64,000 nt of DNA from Sandaracinaceae bacterium. Its GTDB lineage: Bacteria; Myxococcota_A; Polyangia; Polyangiales; Sandaracinaceae. How positions within the stretch are numbered: the first letter of the stretch is position 1; the number at the start of each line of letters is the position of its first letter. The stretch lies in the NCBI GenBank assembly GCA_020633195.1, contig JACKEC010000019.1:310001-374000 (forward strand), read 5' to 3'. The translations under genes were made by a program, and so were the position numbers. Shown in pieces: positions 7,336 to 16,900 of this stretch. Below the pieces are notes generated by a model. It saw only the letters and a list, made by a program, of their open reading frames with translations. It was not told where the DNA came from and did not search any database.

Positions 7336-8141
7336 TGGGCCTCTTCGACGTCCACGCGCACGTCACCCACCCCAAGCTCGCCCCCCGCGTCCACGCGATC
7401 CTCGACAACGCGCGCGCCGCGGGGCTGACGAGCGTGCTCGCCAACGGCCTCAACCCGCACGACAACGAGGCGGTCCGCGCGCTCGCGCTCGAGGACCCGC
7501 TCGTGAAGCCGTGCTTCGGGCTCTATCCGGTCGACGCCGTCCTGAACGAGATGGAGGCGATGGGGGTCGACTACCCGCGCGACCCGGGCCCCGACTTCAC
7601 CACCGACGAGGCCATCGCGTGGGTCCGCGACCACGCCTCCGAGGCGTTCGCGATCGGCGAGATCGGCCTCGACGGATACTGGGTCCCCGAGGCGCTGTGG
7701 GACGCGCAGGAGGCGGCGTTCCGCGCGCTCGTCGCGATCGCGATGGAGGCCGACAAGGCCATCATCATCCACACGCGCAAGCGCGAGCGGCGCGCGCTCG
7801 AGGTCCTGCTCGAGATGGGCGCGAAACGTGTGGACTGGCACTGCTTCGGCGGCCGCGTGAAGCTCGCGCGCCAGATCGCGGAGCACGGGCACTGGCTCAG
7901 CATCCCCGCCAACGCGCGGCGCAACGAGGCGTTCACGCGGATGCTCCAGACGCTGCCGCGGGACAAGGTCCTGCTCGAGACCGACTGCCCCTACCTCGGC
8001 CCGGAGCCCGGCGTGGACAACGAGCCCGCGACCGTCGCGGGGACGGCGCGCTTCGCCGCCGAGCTCTGGGGCTGCACGCCCGAAGAGGCTCGAGCGCAGC
8101 TCGAAGCCAACTTCGAGACCCTCTTCGGCGTCGCACCGTGA
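7335..8141 (+). CDS. TatD family metal-dependent hydrolase
   Basis: The 268-residue protein is an amidohydrolase-fold TatD-type enzyme, a family of divalent-metal deoxyribonucleases and phosphoesterases. Visible metal ligands are FDVHAHVTH at the N-terminus, GEIGLDG (Glu), IIIHTRK (His), DWHCFGG (His) and LLETDCPYLGP (Asp), in the family order. Substrate is not defined by sequence. Members act in DNA repair/degradation, tRNA quality control or small-molecule hydrolysis. A somewhat unusual insertion (NEMEAMGVDYPRDPGPDF) sits between the first and second ligand. It is translationally coupled to the membrane protein upstream. Confidence 0.85.
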   Translation: MGLFDVHAHVTHPKLAPRVHAILDNARAAGLTSVLANGLNPHDNEAVRALALEDPLVKPCFGLYPVDAVLNEMEAMGVDYPRDPGPDFTTDEAIAWVRDHASEAFAIGEIGLDGYWVPEALWDAQEAAFRALVAIAMEADKAIIIHTRKRERRALEVLLEMGAKRVDWHCFGGRVKLARQIAEHGHWLSIPANARRNEAFTRMLQTLPRDKVLLETDCPYLGPEPGVDNEPATVAGTARFAAELWGCTPEEARAQLEANFETLFGVAP

Positions 8142-8173
8142 CCGGTTCGGGGTTACCCTGACGTCGGGTTCCG

Positions 8174-9439
8174 GTGGAGATGAAGCTCGGCGCAGGCGCC
8201 AAGGCCGTGATGATGCTCGCGGGCATCACCGCCGTGGTCTGGGGCCTCCACGAAGCGCGACCCTTCATCGTCCCGCTGATCACCGCCGGCTTCATCACGG
8301 TGATCTCGCTCCCCGTGGTCGTGTGGCTGACCGCCCGCGGCTTCCCGCGCTGGTCCGCGATCCTGCTCGCGGTCCTGCTCGACCTCGCGGTGCTCTTCGG
8401 CTTCGGCGGCCTCGTCGGCGGCAGCCTCAACGAGTTCTACGATCGCGTCCCCACCTACCAGGCGCGCCTCGCGTCGTTGACCGCGGACGCCGCGCTCTGG
8501 GTCGAGCACCAGGGCCTCGACGTCGACCCGGACACGGTGAGCCGCGCGGTGGCGCGCGTCGGGGTGATGGACCTCGTCGCCGACCTCTTCCAGCGCGTCT
8601 GGGCGTTCGGCTCCAACGCGCTCCTCGTCGCGCTGCTCGTCCTGTTCATGCTCTTCGAGGCGGGCCCGTGGCGCATCAAGCTCGCGTACGTCCTGCACAG
8701 CCCGACCTCGGATCTGCCGCGCTTCGCGAACGCCGCGCGCGAGATCCAGACGTACCTCGTCGTGAAGAGCGGGCTGAGCGTCGTCACCGGTGGCCTCTGC
8801 GGCGTGTGGGTGGCCGTGTGCGGCGTCGACTTCCCGCTGCTGTGGGCGCTCCTCGCGTTCTTCCTCAACTTCATCCCGACCCTCGGGATGTTCATCGCGA
8901 CGATCCCCCCGGTGGTGGTCGCGCTGATCCAGTTCGGGCCCGGCACGGCGATCCTCGTGCTCGCGGGCTACCTCGTGATCAACTTCACGCTCGGCAACTT
9001 CGTCGAGCCTCGGGTCATGGGCCGCGCCCTCGGCCTGTCGCCGCTGGTGGTCTTCCTGTCGATGGTCTTCTGGGGCCTGCTCTGGGGACCCATCGGCGCG
9101 CTCCTCGCGGTGCCGCTGACGATGGTCATCAAGATCCTCCTCGCGAGCACCGAGGACCTCCGCTGGGCGGCGGTGCTGCTCGGCTCGCGCGAGTGGCTCG
9201 AGCAGCGGCGGCGCGAGTGGGAGGACCCGTTCGAAGCGGAGAAGCGCCGGTCGCTGCTCCCGGACTACCTCGGCGTGAGCGAGTCGATCCCGCCGCCTCC
9301 GCCCGAGGCGCCCGCCGAGGAGGCCGCGGCGGCGGACCTCGTCGACAACCCGCCGCTCCACGACGAGGATCCCGAGGTGGACCAGTACAGCGGGATGCGC
9401 CCTCGACCCGACGGCGGAAAAGAAGCCGAGACGGGTTGA
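8174..9439 (+). CDS. AI-2E family (PerM/YdiK-like) permease
   Basis: The 421-residue membrane protein has seven to eight hydrophobic segments with the family layout. The N-terminal pair includes FIVPLITAGFITVISLPVVV; a large loop (about 85-150) follows; then come LLVALLVLFMLFEAGPWR and SVVTGGLCGVWVAVCGVDFP. The conserved core is ALLAFFLNFIPTLGMFIATI ... EPRVMGRALGLSPLVVFLSM. These proteins act as exporters or Na+/H+ antiporters and rarely in AI-2 transport. A long acidic cytoplasmic C-tail (about 335-421) is extra. Starts at GTG 8174 or ATG 8180 are both possible; TACCCT at 8154-8159 could be the -10. The end nearly abuts the TetR promoter. Confidence 0.85.
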   Translation: MEMKLGAGAKAVMMLAGITAVVWGLHEARPFIVPLITAGFITVISLPVVVWLTARGFPRWSAILLAVLLDLAVLFGFGGLVGGSLNEFYDRVPTYQARLASLTADAALWVEHQGLDVDPDTVSRAVARVGVMDLVADLFQRVWAFGSNALLVALLVLFMLFEAGPWRIKLAYVLHSPTSDLPRFANAAREIQTYLVVKSGLSVVTGGLCGVWVAVCGVDFPLLWALLAFFLNFIPTLGMFIATIPPVVVALIQFGPGTAILVLAGYLVINFTLGNFVEPRVMGRALGLSPLVVFLSMVFWGLLWGPIGALLAVPLTMVIKILLASTEDLRWAAVLLGSREWLEQRRREWEDPFEAEKRRSLLPDYLGVSESIPPPPPEAPAEEAAAADLVDNPPLHDEDPEVDQYSGMRPRPDGGKEAETG

Positions 9440-9463
9440 CTTAGCGAACGGTCGTTCTATTGT
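9436..9463 (+). promoter_or_regulatory. Promoter with embedded TetR operator
   Basis: TTGACT (9436-9441), a 16-bp spacer and TATTGT (9458-9463) form a good sigma-70-type promoter ending 7 nt before ATG 9471, giving a leaderless start. The perfect inverted repeat GAACG-GT-CGTTC occupies 9446-9457, exactly between the two promoter elements. That is the place expected for an autorepressing TetR operator. Confidence 0.65.
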
Positions 9464-9470
9464 TCTGGGC

Positions 9471-10061
9471 ATGAGCAAGGGCGCCGAAACCCGTAGAGCG
9501 ATCCTCGGCGAGGCGTTGTCCCTCGCGAGCACGCGCGGGCTCGGCGGCGTCAGCATCGGCGAGCTCGCGAAGACCGCCGGGATGAGCAAGTCCGGGCTCT
9601 TTGCGCACTTCAAGTCCAAGGAGCTGCTCGACGTCGCGGTGCTCGAGGAGGCGCGGGATCGCTTCGTCGCGCACGTGATGGCGCCCGCGCTCCGAGCGCC
9701 CCGCGGGGTGCCGCGCATCCGCGCGCTCTTCGAGCGCTGGATGGACTGGGAGACCGCCGAGTTCCAGCCCGGAGGCTGCGTTTTCATGGCCGCCGCGATG
9801 GAGCTCGACGACCAGCCCGGCCCCGCCCGCGACCACCTCGTCGCCAGCCAGCGCGACTGGGATCAGGCGCTGCGCACCGCCGCGAAGATCGCGGTCGACG
9901 AGGGGCACTTCCGCGCCGACCTCGACGTCGCGCAGTGGGCCTTCGAGATGTGGGGCCTCGCCCTCAGCTACCACTGGTACAGCCGCCTGCTTCGCGATCC
10001 GCGCGCCCTCGAGCACGTACGCGCCGCGTTCGAGCGGCTCCTGCAATCGTCCGTCGCCTGA
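9471..10061 (+). CDS. TetR family transcriptional regulator
   Basis: The 196-residue protein has a typical TetR N-terminal DNA-binding domain: TRRAILGEALSLASTRG, then VSIGELAKTAGMSKSGLFAHF, with a HTH followed by the Tyr/Phe-x-His-Phe-x-x-K turn (AHFKSKELL). The C-terminal ligand/dimer domain resembles TetR_C_39-like regulators (WMDWETAEFQPGGCVFMAAA). It is followed by an alpha/beta hydrolase gene 44 bp downstream, so it probably controls that gene and itself through the palindrome overlapping its promoter. The effector is unknown. Confidence 0.9.
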   Translation: MSKGAETRRAILGEALSLASTRGLGGVSIGELAKTAGMSKSGLFAHFKSKELLDVAVLEEARDRFVAHVMAPALRAPRGVPRIRALFERWMDWETAEFQPGGCVFMAAAMELDDQPGPARDHLVASQRDWDQALRTAAKIAVDEGHFRADLDVAQWAFEMWGLALSYHWYSRLLRDPRALEHVRAAFERLLQSSVA

Positions 10062-10105
10062 CTCGTCGCTCTCAACCCGCGCTCTGAACTCAGGAGCTCT
10101 ACGTC

Positions 10106-11020
10106 ATGACCCAGAAGTCCTCGATACGGTCTCAAAAAAGCACGAACGTTCGGCCCTCGTCGCGACCGGCCGACGCCTCGAAGATCGCTGTCGCGCGCGG
10201 CACCCTGCAGGCGCTCGGCGCGGTCTCGCCGCCGCTCGCGGGGCGGCTCGCGTACCGGCTCTTCACCACCACGCAGCGCCGCGATCCGCGTGAAGGCGAG
10301 CGCGACGTGCTCTCGAGCGCGCGGCGCTTCGTGGTCCCGTTCGAGCAGGAGCGCATGGTCGCGTGGTCGTGGGGCCGTGGCCCGACGGCGCTGCTCGCCC
10401 ACGGCTGGAACGGCCGCGCGACGCAGCTCGCCGGCTTCGTCGAGCCGCTCCGCGCGGCGGGCTTCCGCGTCGTCGCGTTCGACAGCGTCGGGCACGGCAG
10501 CTCGACCGGCTCCCGCGCGAACATCGTCGACTTCGCGAAGACCATCGCGGCGGTCGCCGACGCGGCGGGCGGCGCGCACTCGGTGATCGCCCACTCGATG
10601 GGTGGCGCCGCCACGACGATCGCGCTCGCCGACGGCCTCGACCTCGAGCGCGCGGTGTTCATTGCCGCGCCGATCGACCCGGGCCGCTGGGTCGCCCAGT
10701 TCACGAAGATGCTCGCGCTCGACGACGCGGTCGAGGGCCGCTTCCGGGCCGAGCTCGCGCGTCGCGCGGGCCGCCCGCCGAGCGAGCTGCACGGCGAGCT
10801 GCTCGCGCCGTCCCTGCGCGTGCCGCTCCTCGCGATCCACGACGTCGACGACCGCGAGGTCCCCGCGTCGAGCTCGGTCGCGCTCACCCGCGCGTGGCCC
10901 GGCGCCCAGCTCCACGAGACCCAGGGCCTGGGTCACCAGCGCATCTTGACCGACCCCGACGTGATCGCGCGGAGCGTCCGCTTCGTCGCCGAGTCCCTCC
11001 CGAAAGGAGCCGCCGCATGA
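10106..11020 (+). CDS. Alpha/beta hydrolase
   Basis: The 304-residue protein has a basic N-terminus and the alpha/beta-hydrolase core. TALLAHGWNGRATQL is the oxyanion-hole strand, VIAHSMGGAATTIAL is the nucleophile elbow (Ser), AIHDVDDREVP supplies the acid (Asp), and GLGHQRIL supplies the His. Substrate is probably an ester or lipid, not further definable. A Shine-Dalgarno-like AGGAG precedes the ATG. Its stop overlaps the next small ORF (ATGA), and the TetR gene upstream is likely its regulator. Confidence 0.85.
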   Translation: MTQKSSIRSQKSTNVRPSSRPADASKIAVARGTLQALGAVSPPLAGRLAYRLFTTTQRRDPREGERDVLSSARRFVVPFEQERMVAWSWGRGPTALLAHGWNGRATQLAGFVEPLRAAGFRVVAFDSVGHGSSTGSRANIVDFAKTIAAVADAAGGAHSVIAHSMGGAATTIALADGLDLERAVFIAAPIDPGRWVAQFTKMLALDDAVEGRFRAELARRAGRPPSELHGELLAPSLRVPLLAIHDVDDREVPASSSVALTRAWPGAQLHETQGLGHQRILTDPDVIARSVRFVAESLPKGAAA

Positions 11021-11184
11021 CCCCGCCTCGTGATCTCCGTGACCCCCACCTCGCCGCGCTCGTCGAGCGGATCCCCGACGACCTGTTCGTCTTCGAGCCG
11101 CGTCCCCGCCGTCCCTCGCTCGCCGCGTGGATGCGATCCGTCGTCGATCGGCGCGGCGGCGACCGACGGCGCGTCAGCCGATGA
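11017..11184 (+). CDS. Small protein coupled to the hydrolase
   Basis: A 55-residue ORF starts at the ATG overlapping the hydrolase stop (ATGA). It begins MTPPRDLRDPHLAALVERIP and goes on with DDLFVFEPRPRRPSLAAWM, then a basic tail. There is no membrane segment. Overlap and codon composition argue for translation; the family is unknown. Confidence 0.45.
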   Translation: MTPPRDLRDPHLAALVERIPDDLFVFEPRPRRPSLAAWMRSVVDRRGGDRRRVSR

Positions 11185-11235
11185 CCCGTGTGTCCGGGCA
11201 TGGTGGTCGTGGAATTTCGCGCAAAGCTCTCAAGT

Positions 11236-11257
11236 TCGAGGGGGGATCCCCCCTCGA
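11236..11257. repeat. 22-bp perfect palindrome
   Basis: TCGAGGGGGGATCC followed by CCCCTCGA is perfectly self-complementary over 22 bp. It lies between the plus-strand operon end and the hairpin at 11273. It could be a protein-binding site or part of a termination region. Confidence 0.6.
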
Positions 11258-11272
11258 GCTCCCCCCGGCTTC

Positions 11273-11321
11273 GGAAATGACGAAAATCGCGCTACGCGCG
11301 AACGACTTTTTCGTCATTTCC
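11273..11321. terminator. Bidirectional terminator hairpin between convergent operons
   Basis: Arms GGAAATGACGAAAA (11273-11286) and TTTTCGTCATTTCC (11308-11321) are perfectly complementary over 14 bp, with a 21-nt loop that can form a second small GC stem (TCGCG/CGCGA). A/T tracts at the stem ends suit termination in both directions. It lies between the plus ORF ending at 11184 and the minus ORF ending at 11391. Confidence 0.7.
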
Positions 11322-11390
11322 TCAGGAGCCCGCGAAGGAGCGAAGACGACTCGAAAGAGCTCGCCTCGCCTCGGTCCACCGCCAGAAGGG

Positions 11391-11861
11391 TCACGCATCG
11401 ACGGGCCGGAGGCGCACCAGCAGGGTGAGGAGCACGGCGAGGAAGCCGCCGATGCCGACGACGACGAGCACCGCGAGGCTCCACGGCGAGGCGCCGGTCG
11501 CGACGTTGTAGAGGTGGCCGCCGCCGTTGACGAAGCACGCGCCGACGCACGCCCACACGAAGCGGCGTCGGTCGGCGAGGTCCTTCACGAAGATCGCCGG
11601 CGCGAACCCGAAGCCGACCATCGCGCTGAGGAACCCCGCCAGGATCGCGCTGCTCGGCGCGGGCGCCGGCTGGACCACGTAGCCGAGCACGCCGGGCCAC
11701 GCGAAGATCACCACGCCGCCGAGCAGGTGCGCGGCCGCGTACTGGGCGAAGAACCCGCGGTAGAGCTTGTCGGTCACGCCGTGTTCTTGGGCTCGCTGGG
11801 CGACCCCGTCGAGGAGCCTGTCGCTCGGCGCGTCGGGGACGATCCTCTTCGTCTTCTTCAT
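11391..11861 (-). CDS. Hypothetical four-helix membrane protein
   Basis: A 156-residue protein starting at ATG 11861 (GTG 11864 is possible). It has a basic/acidic N-terminus (KKTKRIVPDAPSDRLLDGVA) and hydrophobic segments around YAAAHLLGGVVIFAWPGVLG, AILAGFLSAMVGFGFAPAIF, VWACVGACFVNGGGHLYNVA and SLAVLVVVGIGGFLAVLLTLL. The order resembles small DoxX-like or DUF4345-like membrane proteins, but no diagnostic motif is seen. It shares orientation with the EamA gene 34 bp upstream, and two AAGTGACGAA direct repeats lie in the gap. Confidence 0.65.
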   Translation of the reverse strand: MKKTKRIVPDAPSDRLLDGVAQRAQEHGVTDKLYRGFFAQYAAAHLLGGVVIFAWPGVLGYVVQPAPAPSSAILAGFLSAMVGFGFAPAIFVKDLADRRRFVWACVGACFVNGGGHLYNVATGASPWSLAVLVVVGIGGFLAVLLTLLVRLRPVDA

Positions 11862-11897
11862 CACGCCAAAAGTGACGAAAGTGACGAAGAGCGTCCC

Positions 11898-12848
11898 CTA
11901 AGCGGGGCGCTTCTTGCCGCCGAGGTTCACGACCATCGAGCCGGCTACGGTGACGAGCGCGCCGATGACGCCGAGCCAGGCGACGTGGGACTCCGGGAAC
12001 ACGAGGGGCAAGACGGCGTGCGCGGTCGTGACCACGCCGAGGGTCATCAGGGGGTTGAGGGCGAGCATCGCGCTGACGCGGGACGCTTCGACGTGGGCGA
12101 GCGCCTCGGCGAAGCAGCCGTAGGCGGCGAGGGTGTTGAGCGCGGCGTACCCGATCGCGATCCAGTAGCTCGGCTCGACGCGGCCGAGCGCGGCGAGGTC
12201 TGCGGTCGGGAGCAGCGCGAGGGTCGCGAACCCGAAGATGAACGCGAGGACCTCGGCCGCGGTGAGGACCCGGAGGAGCTGCTTCTGACACAGCGCGTAG
12301 ACGGCCCAGGTGACAGCGGCGAAGGCGATGAAGGCGGAGCCCTCGAGGTAGCGCGCGGGGTCGGCCGCGACCTGCCCGAGCTGATCGCGGAAGAAGAGGC
12401 CGAGGCCGAGCAACAGGACCGCGCTGCCGATCCACTGCGCGCGGGTGAAGCGCTCGCCGAAGACGAGGATGCCGCCCATCGCCATCAGGAACGGCGCGAG
12501 CTGGATGAGGAGCTGCGAGTTCGCCGGCGTGGTGCGGTGGAGGCCGAGCAGGTAGCCGACGTAGTTGCAGGTGAGCATCACCGCGGCGATCGAGAGCAGC
12601 CCCCAGCCGCGGCGATCGAGCGCGCGATACCGACGCACGCCGCCCCGCGCGACGACCCAGGCGCCGAAGAGCACGAACGCGACGAGGAACCGGAACCAGG
12701 TGAGCGTGTACGGGTCGAGCGCCTCGAGCGCGTACGCGAGGGCGACGGGGAGGGTCGCCCAGAGGGCCGCGGTGGCGAGCGCGAGCGAGAGGCCGAGGCT
12801 CGCCCGGCCCGAGGTCGTGTGCAGCGCCATCGCGGTCGCGCGCACCAT
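11898..12848 (-). CDS. EamA/DMT superfamily transporter
   Basis: The 316-residue protein has ten hydrophobic segments in two EamA repeats. The first half includes TLPVALAYALEALDPYTLTW and FRFLVAFVLFGAWVVAR; the second starts near GSAFIAFAAVTWAVYALCQK and holds PSYWIAIGYAALNTLAAYGC. The inner signature RVSAMLALNPLMTLGVV resembles the conserved EamA loop. Members export amino acids, metabolites or drugs; substrate unknown. Start at ATG 12848 or ATG 12830. Confidence 0.85.
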   Translation of the reverse strand: MVRATAMALHTTSGRASLGLSLALATAALWATLPVALAYALEALDPYTLTWFRFLVAFVLFGAWVVARGGVRRYRALDRRGWGLLSIAAVMLTCNYVGYLLGLHRTTPANSQLLIQLAPFLMAMGGILVFGERFTRAQWIGSAVLLLGLGLFFRDQLGQVAADPARYLEGSAFIAFAAVTWAVYALCQKQLLRVLTAAEVLAFIFGFATLALLPTADLAALGRVEPSYWIAIGYAALNTLAAYGCFAEALAHVEASRVSAMLALNPLMTLGVVTTAHAVLPLVFPESHVAWLGVIGALVTVAGSMVVNLGGKKRPA

Positions 12849-12878
12849 GACGCCGACAGGGCCCCCGCGGTAGGTGGC

Positions 12879-13925
12879 TCAGAACCCGAAGCGCGCGAGG
12901 AACGTGCCCGTCCAGCCGCCGATCGACGGCCAGTAGTCGAAGTCCATCATGAAGCCGACGAGCGCCCAGGTGATCGTGCCGCGCAGGCGCAGCGCGGCGT
13001 CGGCGTCGCGGGATCCGAGCTGGCGCGCGACCACCCCGACGCCCGCTCCGAAGCTCGGCAAGAGGAACCAGATCTCCGACGACGCGACCTCGAGCACGAG
13101 CGACTCGGCGATCGACTCGAGGTCGCTCTCGAACGCGAGGCCGGCGACGAGGACGTCGACGAGCCCCACCTCGTAGCCGACGCGCACGGCGAACCGCGGG
13201 TCCGGGGGGTGGCCCTCCCAGCCGACGGCGCCGCCGAGCGCGAGGAACGGGCCGCCGTGGACGAGCTCGCGACCAGGACGGTCCGCGGTCGTGACGACGC
13301 CGAGGGTGGGCTCGTCGCGCTCGCCGATCGCCGTCACCGCGACGTGCCGCGCGCCATCCGTGAGGTGCCGGACGGGGCCGACGACGCGCAGGTCGGGGCC
13401 GACCGCGCCGACGAATTCGTCGTACGGCGAGGTGGCCGCGTCCGACGGCAGGTGGTGGCCGAGGAAGGGATGTCGCGTCCGGATCGCCGAGAGGTAGAAC
13501 GGCTCGTCTTCGAAGTCGGGCGCCCCGGTCACCGGCCCGGGCTCGCGCGGCATCACCGATCGCCCGACCACCTCGACGCTCACCGTCTGGCCGATCGCGA
13601 CCGAGACGCGCTCGGTGACGCGCTCGCCGTCGATCCACACCCCGAGCTCGACGCCGGGTCGAGGGCTCGCGCGGTTTGAGCGCACGCTCAGCTCCACCTC
13701 ACCGTCGGCGTGGAGCTGGTATCGGGTCCGGGCCTCGCACTGGAGGTGCTCGTCGTCCGGCCCGTCGTCGCACGTCACCTCGACCGCCGCGTCGCGCACG
13801 GTGGCCGAGCCCACCACGTACACGTCGAAGGCCTGCGCCGCCGCCGGCGAGGCCAGCGCCCAGACGGCCGTGGCGATCGCGAGGACGCAGGCGGGCTTCG
13901 GCTCAGGCGATCGCGACGAGGTCAT
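12879..13925 (-). CDS. Exported protein of unknown function
   Basis: The 348-residue protein starts at ATG 13925 with a signal peptide (PACVLAIATAVWALASPAAA, cleavage near AQA). The mature part has a beta-rich N-terminal domain with two Cys (VTCDDGPDDEHLQCEARTRY) and a C-terminal half with glycine-rich hydrophobic strands (GPFLALGGAVGWEG, PSFGAGVGVVARQLG) ending in Phe, like an outer-membrane-associated protein. Family unknown. Its start overlaps the 3' end of the kinase gene by 23 bp, so it is probably in the same operon and may be exported on kinase-linked demand. Confidence 0.65.
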   Translation of the reverse strand: MTSSRSPEPKPACVLAIATAVWALASPAAAQAFDVYVVGSATVRDAAVEVTCDDGPDDEHLQCEARTRYQLHADGEVELSVRSNRASPRPGVELGVWIDGERVTERVSVAIGQTVSVEVVGRSVMPREPGPVTGAPDFEDEPFYLSAIRTRHPFLGHHLPSDAATSPYDEFVGAVGPDLRVVGPVRHLTDGARHVAVTAIGERDEPTLGVVTTADRPGRELVHGGPFLALGGAVGWEGHPPDPRFAVRVGYEVGLVDVLVAGLAFESDLESIAESLVLEVASSEIWFLLPSFGAGVGVVARQLGSRDADAALRLRGTITWALVGFMMDFDYWPSIGGWTGTFLARFGF

Positions 13926-16900
13926 GGATCGAAGGGAGGGTGAGGCCGAGGCGGCCCGCGGCCGCCCGCAGGTCGCGGACCACGGGGCTCCCGCTCTCGG
14001 CGGCGTCGAGGAGCGCCGCGCCCGCGCCCGCGAGAGTGACCGCGAGGCGATCACCGGCCCTGCCGAGCTCGGCGACGGCCTCTTCGTGACGATCGAGCTC
14101 GATCAGCGCCTCGACGCGACACAGGTGCACGATCTCGGGCGCCCAGGCGAACCCCGCGGCGGCGCGCGTGGCAGCCCCGGCGCGATCGCAGCGGCGGAGG
14201 GTGCCTTCGAAGTCGCCGCGTCGGACGGCGACCCACGCTCGCAGCGCGAGCTCGCCCGACTGCCAGCTGGGGAGGACGAACGACTTCACGTCGAGGGCGG
14301 CTTCGAGCTCGTCGGCCGGCGCATCCCACAGCGAGAGCGCGACGCCCATGCGGGCCATCTCGGCGATCACGAGATCGGCGCCCCGACCGCGCTGCTCGAG
14401 GAGCTCACGGCCTCGGCCGTGGAGCGCGATCTCCATCGCAGCCGCGTACACCTCGAGGTAGGTGTGGAAGTTGGCGTTCTGGACATCGGCGACCTGGCTC
14501 ATCGCGCGCGTCAGCGCCCCGTGCAGCTCCGCGGACGCCAACCCGAAGGAGGCCCCGAAGTGGAAGGCGAGCGCGGCGATGCGCGCCGCGTCGTCGCCCA
14601 CGCGCTCCGCGTGTGCGAGCGCGCGCGCACCCGCCTGGTGGCCGACCCCTCGGCGTCCCTCGACGATCGTCGGCGGGCCGGCTCGCATCAGCTCGAGCCA
14701 GGCCGCGGAGGCGGGGCGCTCGAGCGCCGCGGCGTTGGCCGAGAGGGCCAGGGCGATGTCGCGCAGGCCCACGTGGGAGAGCGCCGCGATCATCCCGGCG
14801 AGCGCGTAGCCGTCGACGCGGGTCTGCGGCGCGATCCCGCTCTGCTGCCACGCGCTCACGGCCTGGATCAGCGCGGGCATGTCTGCCAGGGACGCCGCCG
14901 ACCAAGCGCAGATCCCGAGCGCGAGCGAGTAGGCCGAGTCGCTCGGGACGAGCAGCGCAGTGGCGCGCTGCGCGTGCTCGAGCCCGAGCCGAGGATCGTT
15001 CTTACCCATCACGAACGCCTGGGCGTACCAGGTGCGCAGCCGCCCCTCCTGCTCGGACGTGAGCGACAGCTCGATGCCCCGGCCGGCGAGCGCCCACGCC
15101 TCCTCGTCGGCGCCCGCCTCGGCCGCGCGCTCGGCGGCGCGGACCAGCCACAACGCTTCGCGCGCCTCGTCTCCAGCGCCGCTCGCGTGCCGGAGCATCT
15201 CGGTCGGATCGGGGTCCTCGGTAGCCTCGAGCCAGTCGGCGGCGCGGGCGTGCGCGACACGGGCGTCCGCCGGGGAGAGTGTCTCCAGCGCCGTCTCCCG
15301 GACCAGCGCGTGATGAAACGTCCACCGATCGTCGGAGGCTTCGACCAACCCCCGGCCGCACAGCGAGGCGAGCGTCCGCTCGACCTCGTCGACGGGCTCG
15401 CCCGCGATCGCCGCGACGGGCGCCGACGCGAACCGATCGCCGAGGACGCTGGCCGCGCGGAGCGCGCGCCGCTGGTCGGGGCTCAGCGCCTCGATGCGCG
15501 CGTGCAAGATCGCCGCGACGCTCGGCGGCAGGTCGTCGACGCGCCGCTCTCGGACGAAGCGCGAGAGCTCCTCGAGGAAGAGCGGGCTGCCGGCTCCGCG
15601 GTCGACCACGCGCGCCACGACCTCGTCGGGGGCCGCGTCGCCGAGCGCGTCCCGGACGAGCTGCTCGGCCGCGCGCGGGCTCAGCGCGGAGAGAGTCAGG
15701 GCCAGCGTGTGTGGCCACGGGTCGTGCAACAGGTCCGCGACCTCCGGGCGCGCGAGCGCGACGATGAACAAGGGGCTGCCGTCGAGCGCTCGAAGCGCGT
15801 CGCCGATCTGGCTCACCGCGAGCTCGTCGCTCCAGTGCAGGTCTTCGAACAAGAGGGCCAGCGGCTCGCGCGCGCACTCGGCCGCGAGCCACTCCCGCAC
15901 GCTCTGTCGAATCCATCGCCGTGTGAGCTCCGGATCGCCTCGGGACGCGGCCAGCTCCACGCCCACGTCGGCGAGCGGCGCGCCGACGAGCTCACACAAG
16001 AACTCAGTCGTGCGCCCCGCGTCGTCCAACCCCGGCAGCGACGTGAGGCGGTCCCGGATCGTCACCGCGTCGCTCGCGGTCGCGCGCGGCCCCAAGCCCA
16101 ACGCCGTGCGCACGAGGGCGCGCGTCAGCGCGTGCGGCGAGCCCGCGCTGGTGACCTCGGCCCGCGCGATCACGACGCGCACGTCGTCGCGCGCGGCGAG
16201 CCGGAGCGCGAGCTCGCGGCCGAGGCGGGTCTTGCCGGCGCCCGGCGGCGCCGTCACGAGCACCGCTCGCGGCACCGCCTCGTCGAGGACCTCCTCGAGC
16301 GTCGCCTCGAGAATCCGCAGCTCCTTGGTGCGGCCGACGAACGGCGTCGCGAGCGCGGGCTGGACCCGCGGCGGGCCCAGCCGACCGTCGGTCGCTTCGA
16401 ACCGATCGGCGATCAGCTCGCGCACCGTCTCGTCGATCCCGATCTCGCCGCCCGCGACGCGCTGCGCGAGCTCCGCGGCGCGGGTCAGGACCATGCCGGC
16501 CGGCGCGCCCGCCTGCGTCGTCGAGAGCCCCGCGCTGAGCCCGGCGCGCGCATCGGGCACCGCTGCCAGCGCTCCGCGGAGCACCTCGGCCGCGAAGTGA
16601 ACGCGATCCGCGACGGTGCCCCGGCCGTCGGGCGTGCTGACCAGCCCGACCGTCCCCGACAGCGGCACGAGCTGACCGCCCGCCGTCGCCACGGCGGCCG
16701 CGAGCCCCGTCATCTCCGCGTTCGCGTCGTCCACCCCGAGGGTCGCGTCCTCCTCCGCGACCGCGTCGCCGAGCTGCAGGACCGCGGCGAGCACGAAACG
16801 TTGCTCCGAGCCCGAGAGCGCGGGGGTGGCGCGCGGCACGCTGGCGGCGTCGCGTCCGCTGGGCGCGTCGAGCGTCGACAGCGCGCGGAGGATGGCCGCG

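Noticed and set aside
11127..13679. Long plus-strand frame over the EamA and exported-protein genes
   Set aside because: Low-complexity Asp/Glu/Arg translation antisense to genes with transmembrane and signal-peptide features.
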